Source: Pelomonas sp963422775 (lineage in GTDB: Bacteria; Pseudomonadota; Gammaproteobacteria; Burkholderiales; Burkholderiaceae_C). Taken from it: DNA of 64,000 nt. Position 1 is the stretch's first letter. Every line of letters starts with the position of its first letter. Below the pieces are notes generated by a model. That model was not told the origin of the DNA. It worked only from the letters and a program-made list of their open reading frames with translations, and did no database searches. Position numbers and translations under genes: made by a program. The stretch spans positions 1 through 64,000 of the forward strand of contig CAUJSJ030000094.1 of NCBI GenBank assembly GCA_963422775.4, in the 5' to 3' direction. Of this stretch, positions 1 through 7,433 are shown piece after piece.

Positions 1-876
1 GAAGCTCAGGTAGGAGATGTTCAGCGCCTGGATCTTCTCGACGCTGACGTTGGGGTTGCTGACCAGCGGGCCGATGTCCACGTCGCGCAGCGCGGCCGTC
101 ACATGGCACTCGCCGGCGGCGAGCTTCTGCACGCGCACATTGGGCTCGCGGCTGATGCTGAAGACCAGGGCCGGCGTGGGCTGCTTGCCGCCCCAGTAAT
201 CGGGGTTGGCCGTCATGCGCAGCACATCGTCCTTGGCGTAGCTCTTGAACATGAAGGGACCGGCGCCCACCGGCTGCACGTTGATCTGGCTGGCCTTGCC
301 TTCCTTGAGCAGCTGGGCGCCGTACTCGGCCGACTGGATGCCCGCCCAGGCGAAGGCGAAGTTGGCGACGAAGGTGACGTTGGGTTGCTTCAGGCGGAAG
401 CGCACCGTTATGTCGTCGACCTTGTCGATGCCTTCGATGAGCTTGGGCAGGCCGAGTTGCTGTGGGTAGATGAAGTTGGCCGGGAAGGCCTTGTTGAAGG
501 GGTGATTGGGGTCGATGAAGCGGCTGAACGTGAAGACCACGTCGTCGGCGTTGAAGTCGCGCGTGGGCTTGAACCAGGGCGTGCTGTGGAACTTCACGCC
601 CGGGCGCAGCTTGAACGTGAAGCTCCTGGCATCCGGCGAGATCTCGTAGCTGGTGGCCAGCTTGGGCTGCAGCTCCGTCGTCGGGCGCTTGAAGCCCAGC
701 AGCCCGTCGAACATCTGCGCGCTGACGATGTTGGTGCTGGCGCTGTCCCACAGGCCCGGGTCGAAGCCTTCGGGGCTGGCGTCGGCGCAATAGATCAGCG
801 GCTTGCCCTGGGCCAGCACGGCGGCGGGCGCGACCAGCGCGAGGGCGACGGAAAGAATCGGGGCGGCGAGCTTCAT
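1..876 (-). CDS. ABC transporter substrate-binding protein, DppA/OppA type (partial, runs off the left edge)
   Basis: The reverse strand from an ATG at 876 reads open to base 1, giving 292 residues without a stop. It begins with a signal peptide (MKLAAPILSVALALVAPAAV, then a cleavage site near LAQ). The next segment, YCADASPEGFDPGLWDS, is typical of family-5 solute-binding proteins that capture di- or oligopeptides in the periplasm for an ABC importer. Later pieces such as FTFKLRPGVKFH, NADDVVFTF and NPDYWGGKQP are also family hallmarks. The family is usually about 530 residues, so roughly 45% of the C-terminal part lies outside the window. It is transcribed away from the hydrolase at 1020. 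The family is clear; the ligand cannot be told from this part. Confidence 0.9.
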   Translation of the reverse strand, partial: MKLAAPILSVALALVAPAAVLAQGKPLIYCADASPEGFDPGLWDSASTNIVSAQMFDGLLGFKRPTTELQPKLATSYEISPDARSFTFKLRPGVKFHSTPWFKPTRDFNADDVVFTFSRFIDPNHPFNKAFPANFIYPQQLGLPKLIEGIDKVDDITVRFRLKQPNVTFVANFAFAWAGIQSAEYGAQLLKEGKASQINVQPVGAGPFMFKSYAKDDVLRMTANPDYWGGKQPTPALVFSISREPNVRVQKLAAGECHVTAALRDVDIGPLVSNPNVSVEKIQALNISYLSF

Positions 877-1019
877 GGCGGGCGATGTGGCAGTCGGGCG
901 AGCAGGCATTGTTCGGAGCGCCCCGGTGCGTCGCAAGCGCGGCCGAGATCGCAGGGCATAACAAAAGCTTATACCCATCGGCACGGGCGGGCCGCCGCGC
1001 CGCGTTCAGAATCAGTGCC

Positions 1020-1901
1020 ATGTGGACCGGCTTTCAGACTTTCACGGTGCAGCCAGGCGGCGTCACGCTATTCGCCCGGCACGGGGGCACGGGCGCCGGC
1101 GCGCCCATCCTGCTTGTGCACGGGCACCCGCAGACGATGGCCATGTGGCACCGGGTGGCCCCGGTTCTGGCGCAGACCCGCCGCGTCGTGCTGATGGACC
1201 TGCGGGGTTATGGCGACAGCGACCGTCCGCCTGCGGGCGAAGGCAGCGCGGCCTATGCCAAGCGCGAGATGGCGCTGGATGCCGTTGCGCTGATGCAGTC
1301 CCTGGGCCACGAGCGCTTCGGCGTGCTGGCGCATGACCGCGGCGCGCGCGTGGCCCACCGGCTGGCGCTGGATCACCCGCAGATCGTCACGCGGCTGATG
1401 CTGCTGGACATTGCGCCGACGCTGGCGATGTACGAGGGCACGACCGAGGCCTTCGCCCGCGCCTACTGGCATTGGTTCTTCCTGATCCAGCCCGCGCCGC
1501 TGCCCGAGCGCCTGATCGAGGCCGACCCTGTGGCCTATCTGCGCGACGGCATGGGCCGCCGAGGCGGCGAGTTCTTCGACCCGCGTGCCTGGGCGGAGTA
1601 CGAACGCTGCATCCAGCGCCCTGGCACCGCCGCGGCCATCTGCGCCGACTACCGGGCCAGCGCCGGCATCGACCTGGACCACGACCGCGCCGATCGCGCG
1701 GCTGGCCGGCGCGTCACCCAACCGCTGCGCGTGCTGTGGGGCGCGAACGGCGTCGTCGGCCGCTGCTTCGAGCCGCTGAAGCTGTGGCAGGCTGCGGCCG
1801 ACAACGTGACCGGCCGCGCCGTGGACAGTGGCCACTACATCGCCGAGGAGGTGCCCGACGTGGTGCTCGCCGAGGCGGCCGATTTCTTCGAGGACGAGTG
1901 A
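1020..1901 (+). CDS. Alpha/beta hydrolase, haloacetate (fluoroacetate) dehalogenase-like
   Basis: This is a 293-residue alpha/beta-hydrolase. The nucleophile position is Asp106 in HDRGAR, not Ser. Arg107 and Arg110 follow it, His151-Trp152 sit in the cap (YWHWFF), Tyr211 lies in ADYRAS, and His272 in DSGHY is the general base. Asp nucleophile, two Arg carboxylate clamps and a His-Trp-Tyr halide pocket is the published layout of fluoroacetate dehalogenase, which hydrolyses haloacetates to glycolate. Oxyanion-hole motif HGHPQ is at 35-39. I chose the ATG at 1020 because the family starts just before this beta-strand; longer upstream starts add low-complexity residues. The stop overlaps the next start by one base, so it is translationally coupled to the dehydrogenase. 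The true substrate could be another small acid. Confidence 0.85.
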   Translation: MWTGFQTFTVQPGGVTLFARHGGTGAGAPILLVHGHPQTMAMWHRVAPVLAQTRRVVLMDLRGYGDSDRPPAGEGSAAYAKREMALDAVALMQSLGHERFGVLAHDRGARVAHRLALDHPQIVTRLMLLDIAPTLAMYEGTTEAFARAYWHWFFLIQPAPLPERLIEADPVAYLRDGMGRRGGEFFDPRAWAEYERCIQRPGTAAAICADYRASAGIDLDHDRADRAAGRRVTQPLRVLWGANGVVGRCFEPLKLWQAAADNVTGRAVDSGHYIAEEVPDVVLAEAADFFEDE

Positions 1902-2989
1902 TGCAGAAGATTGCAGTGATCGCCGGCGACGGCATTGGCCAGGAGGTCATGCCCGAGGGCCTGCGCGTGCTGGGCGTGGTGGCCGAGCGCTTTGGCCTGG
2001 ACCTGCGCTTCGACGAATTCGACTTCGCGCACTGCCGCTACTACGAGCAGCACGGCCAGATGCTGCCCGACGACTGGAAGGACCAGATCGGCGGCCACGA
2101 CGCCATCTTCTTTGGCGCCGTAGGCTGGCCCGACACCGTGCCGGACCACGTCAGCCTGTGGGGTTCTCTGCTGAAGTTCCGCCGCGAGTTCGACCAGTAC
2201 GTGAACCTGCGCCCGGCGCGCCTGCTGCCCGGCGTGCGCTCGCCGCTCGTCAACCGCCAGGGCCAGCCGCTCCGGCCCGGCGACATCGACATGTGGATCG
2301 TCCGCGAGAACACCGAGGGCGAGTACTCCAGCGTCGGGGGCCGCATGTACGCCGGCACCGAGCGCGAGATCGTCATCCAGGAGACGGTCATGAGCCGCAT
2401 CGGCGTGGACCGCGTGCTGCGCTTCGCCTTCGAGCTGGCGGCGTCGCGCCCGCGCGCCAGGCTGACCTCGGCCACCAAGAGCAATGGCATCGCCATCACC
2501 ATGCCCTATTGGGATGAACGCGTCGAAGCCATGGCCGCGCAGTTCCCCGGCGTGGCGGTCGACAAGTTCCACATCGACATCCTGTGCGCCCACTTCGTGC
2601 AGCGGCCTCAGCACTTCGACGTGGTCGTCGCCAGCAACCTGTTTGGCGACATCCTGTCCGATCTTGGCCCCGCCTGCACCGGCACCATCGCCATCGCGCC
2701 TTCGGCCAACCTGAACCCGACGCGCGAATGGCCCAGCCTGTTCGAGCCCGTGCACGGTTCGGCACCGGACATCGCGGGGAAGGGCGTCGCGAACCCCATC
2801 GGCCAGATCTGGGCCGGCGCCATGATGCTGGACTTCCTCGGCCACCGCGCCGCGCACGACGCTGTCATGGCGGCCATCGAGTCGGTGCTGGCCGATCCCG
2901 CCGCACCCAAGACGCCTGATCTGGGCGGCAGCGCGTCATGCACCCAGCTTGGACAAGCCATTGCCGAGGCTGCGAAAATATCCACATGA
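1901..2989 (+). CDS. Tartrate/D-malate dehydrogenase (isocitrate/isopropylmalate dehydrogenase family)
   Basis: This 362-residue protein belongs to the NAD-dependent beta-hydroxyacid oxidative decarboxylases. It opens with IAVIAGDGIGQEV. It has the substrate-arginine region (LRPARLLPG), the WIVRENTEGEYSSVGG loop, the metal-binding stretch VVASNLFGDILSDLG and the C-terminal EPVHGSAPDIAGKG signature. The loop sequence and length fit tartrate dehydrogenase/D-malate dehydrogenase (TtuC/DmlA group) better than LeuB. The family oxidises D-malate to pyruvate or acts on tartrate, using NAD and a divalent metal in the cytoplasm. It starts on the last base of the hydrolase stop and its own stop overlaps the start of the methionine synthase N-terminal gene, so three unrelated-looking genes are coupled. 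Exact substrate is inferred. Confidence 0.88.
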   Translation: MQKIAVIAGDGIGQEVMPEGLRVLGVVAERFGLDLRFDEFDFAHCRYYEQHGQMLPDDWKDQIGGHDAIFFGAVGWPDTVPDHVSLWGSLLKFRREFDQYVNLRPARLLPGVRSPLVNRQGQPLRPGDIDMWIVRENTEGEYSSVGGRMYAGTEREIVIQETVMSRIGVDRVLRFAFELAASRPRARLTSATKSNGIAITMPYWDERVEAMAAQFPGVAVDKFHIDILCAHFVQRPQHFDVVVASNLFGDILSDLGPACTGTIAIAPSANLNPTREWPSLFEPVHGSAPDIAGKGVANPIGQIWAGAMMLDFLGHRAAHDAVMAAIESVLADPAAPKTPDLGGSASCTQLGQAIAEAAKIST

Positions 2990-4038
2990 AGTCCATCGCC
3001 TACACCCGCGCCCAGGCCCTGCCGGCCCTGCTCCAGCAACGCATCGCCGTGCTCGATGGCGCGATGGGCACCATGATCCAGCGCTACAAGCTCACCGAGG
3101 CCGACTACCGCGGCGAGCGCTTCAAGGACCACCCCAAGGACTTGAAGGGCAACAACGAGATGCTGATGTTCACGCGGCCCGACGTGCTCAGCGAGATCCA
3201 CGAGCAATACCTCGCGGCCGGTGCGGACCTCATCGAGACCAACACCTTCGGCGCCACCTCGGTCGCACAGGAAGACTACGGCCTGGCCGGGCTGGCCTAC
3301 GAGATGAACGTCGCGGCCGCCAAGCTGGCCCGCGCGGCCTGCGACAAATACAGCACGCCGACCAAGCCGCGCTACGTGGCAGGCGCCCTGGGCCCCACGC
3401 CGCGCACCGCCTCCATCAGCCCCGACGTGAACGACCCCGGCGCCCGCAATGTCGACTTCGACACGCTGCGCGCCGCCTACTACGAGCAGGCCAAGGGCCT
3501 GCTGGATGGTGGCTGCGACCTCTTCCTCGTCGAGACGATCTTCGACACGCTGAACGCCAAGGCAGCCATCTTTGCGCTGGACGAGCTGATGGAAGACACC
3601 GGCGAGCGCCTGCCCGTCATCGTCTCCGGCACCGTGACAGACGCCTCCGGCCGCATCCTGTCCGGCCAGACGGTCACGGCCTTCTGGCACTCGGTGCGCC
3701 ACGCGCGGCCCATCGCCATCGGCCTGAACTGCGCGCTGGGTGCCACGCTGATGCGGCCCTACATCGAGGAGCTGTCCAAGGTGGCGGGCGAGGTGGCGGT
3801 GAGCTGCTACCCCAACGCCGGCCTGCCCAACCCGATGAGCGACACCGGCTTCGATGAGACACCCGACGTGACGGCACGCCTGGTCGGCGAGTTCGCCAAG
3901 GCCGGCTTCCTGAACATCGCCGGCGGCTGCTGCGGCACGACGCCCGACCACATCGCGGCCATCGCCAAGGCCGTGTCGGCCTACAAGCCGCGCGCCAGCG
4001 GCGACAAGTTCTTCAGCGAGATGTTGGCAGCGGCTTGA
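2986..4038 (+). CDS. metH: Methionine synthase, homocysteine-binding half (split MetH, N-terminal subunit)
   Basis: This 350-residue protein is the zinc-dependent homocysteine S-methyltransferase module of cobalamin-dependent methionine synthase. It has LDGAMGTMIQ at 23-32, NTFGAT at 86-91, and the zinc ligands Cys249 (GLNCALG) and Cys315-Cys316 (GGCCGT). It stops where the pterin-binding domain would begin in full-length MetH. The remaining modules are encoded at 34860, about 31 kb away. The ATG at 2986 overlaps the dehydrogenase stop; an in-frame start at 2938 lies inside that gene and adds residues with no family match. Splitting MetH at this boundary is common in Burkholderiales, normally with the two genes adjacent, so the separation here is the odd point. 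Confidence 0.93.
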   Translation: MKSIAYTRAQALPALLQQRIAVLDGAMGTMIQRYKLTEADYRGERFKDHPKDLKGNNEMLMFTRPDVLSEIHEQYLAAGADLIETNTFGATSVAQEDYGLAGLAYEMNVAAAKLARAACDKYSTPTKPRYVAGALGPTPRTASISPDVNDPGARNVDFDTLRAAYYEQAKGLLDGGCDLFLVETIFDTLNAKAAIFALDELMEDTGERLPVIVSGTVTDASGRILSGQTVTAFWHSVRHARPIAIGLNCALGATLMRPYIEELSKVAGEVAVSCYPNAGLPNPMSDTGFDETPDVTARLVGEFAKAGFLNIAGGCCGTTPDHIAAIAKAVSAYKPRASGDKFFSEMLAAA

Positions 4039-4057
4039 CCGCTGCCTTCGGGTCCCC

Positions 4058-4077
4058 GGCCTGACGCCCCTCAGGCC
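4058..4077. terminator. Hairpin between convergent genes
   Basis: GGCCTGA, a six-base loop and TCAGGCC form a perfect 7-bp stem. It lies just after the methionine synthase N-terminal gene and overlaps the stop codon of the convergent Sel1 gene. There is no T-tract, so it may be a bidirectional pause or weak terminator. Confidence 0.4.
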
Positions 4078-5453
4078 GAGCGACGCCCGGCCCAGCGCAC
4101 CAGCAGCCAGATGTTGACGAAGCCCCCCAGCGCGGGCAGCACGGCAAGCACCGTCACGATGCCGCGCCAGGCGCCGCGCAGGCCCAGCGATGGCGCCACC
4201 GCGAACACGCCGCTCGCGCCAATGATCGACAGCACCCAGGCCAGCGTGACAAAGCGTGACCCGCGCATACCCGCAAGCAGCAGCACCACGAAGCCGGCCG
4301 CGCCAATCAACAGGGCCACATGGCCCAGCCCAAAGCCGCCGCTGGAGGGACCGCCGCCGGACGGCTGCTCGGGCGTTTCGCCGTCGGCAGGGAGCGCGGC
4401 CTTGGGCGCCGCGTTCGGGCCGTTCTTGAAACGCTCCACGCCCGTATCTACCTGCCCCGCCAGCACCTTGCGCCGGCGTGCCGAGAGCAGCGCCACCAAC
4501 TGCCCGGGCTCGCCCAACTGCGCAGACAGTGCCATCGACTCCGCCACGCTGCCGGCCATCACGCCGGCGCTGTGCGCTTCCGCCACGCCGCGCCGCTGGG
4601 CCAGCAGCATCAGTGCGTTGGAGGCGACGAAGTCCTGCGGCACCTGGTCGCCCTGGCGGTAGGCCTGGGCCAGGAAATAGGCAGCCTGGCCATGCCCGCC
4701 CTCGGCCGCGAGTGCGAACCAGCGCAGCCGCTGCTTGCCGTCCTGAGGCCGACCATCGCCGTTCTGATAGCACACGCCGAGGTTGAACGCGGCCTCGGGC
4801 ACGCCGAGCTGGGCGGCCTTCTCGAAGGCATTGGCCGCCTGCACGTAGTCGCGTGGCACATGGGCGCCGGTGATGTATTCGATCGCCAGGCCGTACCAGG
4901 CGTCGCGGTCGCCACCCTCGGCGCGGCGGCGCAGCGCGTCCATGTCCGGCGCGGGGCCGGCGGGTGCGGGCGGCGGCGCGGCGGGAGGATCGCCGACCAG
5001 GCTCAGCGCGGGCGGCTGGCTGCCGTCCTTCCATCGCGCGAAGCGCTGGTCCAGCACGGGCTTGAGCAACTCGAAGTTGGGCCAGGTGTCGGGCACGCTG
5101 CAGATGTCGTCGGCGTCATGCCCGGTACTGGGGATCTGACTGTCGAAGACGCGTGCGTAGTCCTTGTGGAAGCCGCCGTCGTAGTAGTGCGCAGTGAAGG
5201 CATTGCCCTCGGCGTCGAACTCGCCGTCGGTCAGCTTGCCATCGCACAGATCGGACAGCAGCTGGCCGCCGGTCATCTTGCGCGCCCGGACCTTTTCGAC
5301 TGCCGACATCCAGCCCGGGTCGGTCGCGTCTGCGCGCGCCAGGCCGGTGTGCACGGCCCAGGCCAGGTACATGCCGATGTGGGTGTTGGCCGCCGCGTTG
5401 TCGAGACCGGTCTCGAAATTGAGGAAGTAGTACTCCGAGTCGTCGTATTTCAT
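4071..5453 (-). CDS. Sel1-repeat protein with N-terminal DUF7832-like domain and C-terminal membrane segments
   Basis: This 460-residue protein starts with a soluble domain containing YDDSEYYF and ANTHIGMYLAWA, resembling a family found in proteins of unknown function (I recall it as DUF7832; that number needs checking). A proline-rich linker (around 180-195) leads to three or four Sel1-type TPR-like repeats, for example AFEKAAQLGVPEAAFNLG and WFALAAEGGHGQAAYFLA. The C-terminus (about 370-455) holds three or four hydrophobic helices. Sel1 repeats mediate protein contacts, so a membrane-anchored scaffold is a reasonable inference, but no activity can be assigned. The ATG at 5453 precedes the domain immediately; a longer frame to 5627 reads through the promoter region of the opposite operon. 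It diverges from the PspA-flotillin operon. Confidence 0.75.
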   Translation of the reverse strand: MKYDDSEYYFLNFETGLDNAAANTHIGMYLAWAVHTGLARADATDPGWMSAVEKVRARKMTGGQLLSDLCDGKLTDGEFDAEGNAFTAHYYDGGFHKDYARVFDSQIPSTGHDADDICSVPDTWPNFELLKPVLDQRFARWKDGSQPPALSLVGDPPAAPPPAPAGPAPDMDALRRRAEGGDRDAWYGLAIEYITGAHVPRDYVQAANAFEKAAQLGVPEAAFNLGVCYQNGDGRPQDGKQRLRWFALAAEGGHGQAAYFLAQAYRQGDQVPQDFVASNALMLLAQRRGVAEAHSAGVMAGSVAESMALSAQLGEPGQLVALLSARRRKVLAGQVDTGVERFKNGPNAAPKAALPADGETPEQPSGGGPSSGGFGLGHVALLIGAAGFVVLLLAGMRGSRFVTLAWVLSIIGASGVFAVAPSLGLRGAWRGIVTVLAVLPALGGFVNIWLLVRWAGRRSA

Positions 5454-5520
5454 GCGGGAGGGCGTGGCGAGCGGTTGGCCGAAGTTTCTCCGGATTTCGA
5501 CACGCCAGAAAAGGTGATTG

Positions 5521-5548
5521 TTGACATATGAATTCAAACGAATACATT
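5521..5548 (+). promoter_or_regulatory. Sigma-70-like promoter of the PspA-flotillin operon
   Basis: A perfect TTGACA at 5521-5526 is followed after 16 bases by TACATT at 5543-5548, in an unusually AT-rich island of this GC-rich window. It points at the gene starting at 5584. The island also contains several TTCG/CGAA and CAAA/TTTG half-repeats that could bind the ribbon-helix-helix-like product of that gene. Confidence 0.55.
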
Positions 5549-5583
5549 TGCGTTCGTTCGAACTCATTTGAAGGCGGTGCCGG

Positions 5584-6087
5584 ATGGCGACGCAGACGAT
5601 CACGATGGAGCCGCTCTCGGCGCGCATTCCGAGCGACCTCTACCTCTGGTTGGCCCAGCTGCAGGTGGAAGGCGCCACGACGAACAGCGACAAGCTGCGC
5701 GTGCTGCTGGGCCAGCTCAAGCGCCAGCACGATGGCGCGTTTGACTACGTGGCCGCCCACGCCTGGGCGCGCGAGCTGACGCACCGGCTGCGCGAGGCCA
5801 TGGTGCGCATCGAAGGCGCCGAGGGCCGGCATTCCGAGGTGCTCAATCTGCTCGTCGAACAGGTCACGACGCTGATGGCCCTCGTCATCAGCAGCGCGCC
5901 CCAGACCGCCGTCGATGCCGCCAGGCTGGAAGACGCGCTGGTGCGTCGCGCTGCGCTGCTCAGTGAATCCCTGCTGCGCCAGGCGACCACGGCCGCCGCC
6001 CATGCCTTCGACCCCGAGGTGGTGCGCCGCCACCTCGGCCCCACCGCCGAGCTCGCCTCGGCCCTCAACACCGTGAAAGGAGCCTGA
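5584..6087 (+). CDS. Ribbon-helix-helix-like small protein leading the pspA-yqiJ-yqiK operon
   Basis: The 167 residues divide into a short N-terminal part and a long helical tail. The N-terminal segment SARIPSDLYLWLAQLQ, then TTNSDKLRVLLGQL, has the beta-strand/helix/turn/helix pattern of CopG/MetJ-type DNA-binding proteins, including a TxSDKLR second helix. The tail (about 50-165) is mostly amphipathic helix. It is separated by one base from pspA and lies directly behind a strong promoter. I infer an operon regulator or an adaptor for PspA. No named family is recognised with certainty, and the DNA-binding assignment rests on pattern alone. Confidence 0.7.
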   Translation: MATQTITMEPLSARIPSDLYLWLAQLQVEGATTNSDKLRVLLGQLKRQHDGAFDYVAAHAWARELTHRLREAMVRIEGAEGRHSEVLNLLVEQVTTLMALVISSAPQTAVDAARLEDALVRRAALLSESLLRQATTAAAHAFDPEVVRRHLGPTAELASALNTVKGA

Positions 6088-6088
6088 C

Positions 6089-6757
6089 ATGGCCGATTCC
6101 CTGAAGACCCGCGTGGGCCGCGTCATCGCTGGAAGCATGCATGCGCTGCTGGACAAGATCGAGGATCTGAATCCCCAGGCTGCCATGGAGCAGGCCATCC
6201 GCGAGGCCGAGGGCGTCATCGACGAGGTGCGCCACGAGCTGGGCCTTGCCAGTGCCAACCGCCACCTGGCGCAGCAGCAGCACGCCAAGCTCAACCGCAG
6301 CCACGAGGACCTGCGCAACCAGATCGCCCAGGCCCTCGCCGCCCAGCGCGACGACCTGGCCCGCGCGGCCGTGGCGCGGCAGATCGACATCGAGGCACAG
6401 ATCCCGGTGCTGGAGACGACGCTGGCCGACCTGGCCCGCCAGGAGCAGGAGCTGCAGGGCTTCACCGCCGCGCTGCTGGCCAAGAAGCGCGAGATGCAGG
6501 AGGCGCTGGCCGACTTCCGCAAGAGCCGCGCGGCGACCGAATCCGCCGCCCAGCCCCAGGGGCAGTCCCACGTCGAGCAGTGCCTGGGCAAGGTCGCCGA
6601 TGCCTTCGACAAGATCTACCAGCGCCAGACCGGCCTGGACGGCACGCAGCGCGCCGGCGATCTGGCGCAGGCGGCGCGTCTGAGCGAGCTGGAACAGCTG
6701 GTGCGCGATCACAAGATTGCCGAGCGGATGGCGCAAATCAAGGCCGGCCAGGCATGA
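6089..6757 (+). CDS. pspA: PspA/IM30 family membrane-stress protein
   Basis: This 222-residue, almost entirely alpha-helical protein begins with an amphipathic helix (KTRVGRVIAGSMHALLDKI) and continues into DLNPQAAMEQAIREAEGVID. This is the characteristic start of PspA/IM30/Vipp1 proteins, which are bacterial ESCRT-III relatives that coat and repair the inner membrane. Long coiled-coil segments follow through about residue 150. The tail (about 150-222) is less typical, with a Ser/Ala/Gln-rich linker near 150-160. The neighbours are the flotillin pair YqiJ/YqiK; no pspB, pspC or pspF gene is present. That suggests a flotillin-linked PspA system and not the classical Psp regulon. Confidence 0.85.
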   Translation: MADSLKTRVGRVIAGSMHALLDKIEDLNPQAAMEQAIREAEGVIDEVRHELGLASANRHLAQQQHAKLNRSHEDLRNQIAQALAAQRDDLARAAVARQIDIEAQIPVLETTLADLARQEQELQGFTAALLAKKREMQEALADFRKSRAATESAAQPQGQSHVEQCLGKVADAFDKIYQRQTGLDGTQRAGDLAQAARLSELEQLVRDHKIAERMAQIKAGQA

Positions 6758-6791
6758 CACTCACGCCCGCACATCCACCACGGACGTTCAG

Positions 6792-7418
6792 ATGAACCTG
6801 TTCACCTCGCCCGAGACCCTGCCCTTCGGCGTCGCCGTGGCGCTGATCGTGGCCATTGCGCTGCTGGAGGGCCTGGGCATGCTGATCGCGCTCAGCCCCA
6901 GCAATCTCATCGACCACTGGTTGCCCGATCACTCGGTCGAAACGGGAACGGACAAGGTGCTCGGCTGGCTGCATCTCGGGCGCGTGCCGGCGTTGGTGCT
7001 GCTGCTGTTGTTCCTGCTGGGTTATGCGCTGTTCGGCTACGCGTTGCAGAAAGTGGCATTCAACCTGATCGGCGGTTTTCTGCCGGCCTGGCTGGCCGGC
7101 CTGCTGGCCGTGCCGCCGGCGCTGGCCACCGTGCGCGGCCTGGGTGCACTGGTGGCTCACATCATTCCGCGCGACGAGACCAGTGCCGTCAGCGAGCAAT
7201 CGTTGGTCGGCCGCGCGGGCGTTGTCAGCGCCGGTGCGGCCCGCCGCGGGCTGGCCGCGCAAGCCCGGGTGCGAGACGCCCACGGCCGTGTCCACTACCT
7301 GATGGTCGAACCCGACCTGGATGACGAAGTGTTCGAAGAAGGCGCGCAGATCCTGATCGTGCGCAAGGCGGGGCCGTTCTATCGCTGCATCGCCAACCCC
7401 CATCCCAATCTCATTTGA
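6792..7418 (+). CDS. yqiJ: YqiJ-like inner-membrane protein with OB-fold C-terminus
   Basis: This 208-residue protein has an N-terminal hydrophobic helix (about 11-31), two more near 58-80 and 86-110, and a C-terminal beta-rich domain starting around LVGRAGVVSAGAARRG. This layout matches YqiJ of enterobacteria, an NfeD-like partner encoded directly before the flotillin YqiK. NfeD-type OB domains are thought to bind or process the neighbouring flotillin. The ATG at 6792 was chosen because upstream in-frame residues run back into pspA. The gap to pspA is 34 bases and the gap to the flotillin gene is 15 bases, with a GAGGGAG ribosome-binding site there. Confidence 0.82.
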   Translation: MNLFTSPETLPFGVAVALIVAIALLEGLGMLIALSPSNLIDHWLPDHSVETGTDKVLGWLHLGRVPALVLLLLFLLGYALFGYALQKVAFNLIGGFLPAWLAGLLAVPPALATVRGLGALVAHIIPRDETSAVSEQSLVGRAGVVSAGAARRGLAAQARVRDAHGRVHYLMVEPDLDDEVFEEGAQILIVRKAGPFYRCIANPHPNLI

Positions 7419-7433
7419 GGGAGTAGAAAAGCA

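Noticed and set aside
2608..5034. A minus-strand frame of 808 residues joining the Sel1 gene with the antisense of metH
   Set aside because: It is in a different frame from the Sel1 protein and crosses the convergent stop region; the two real genes explain the sequence.
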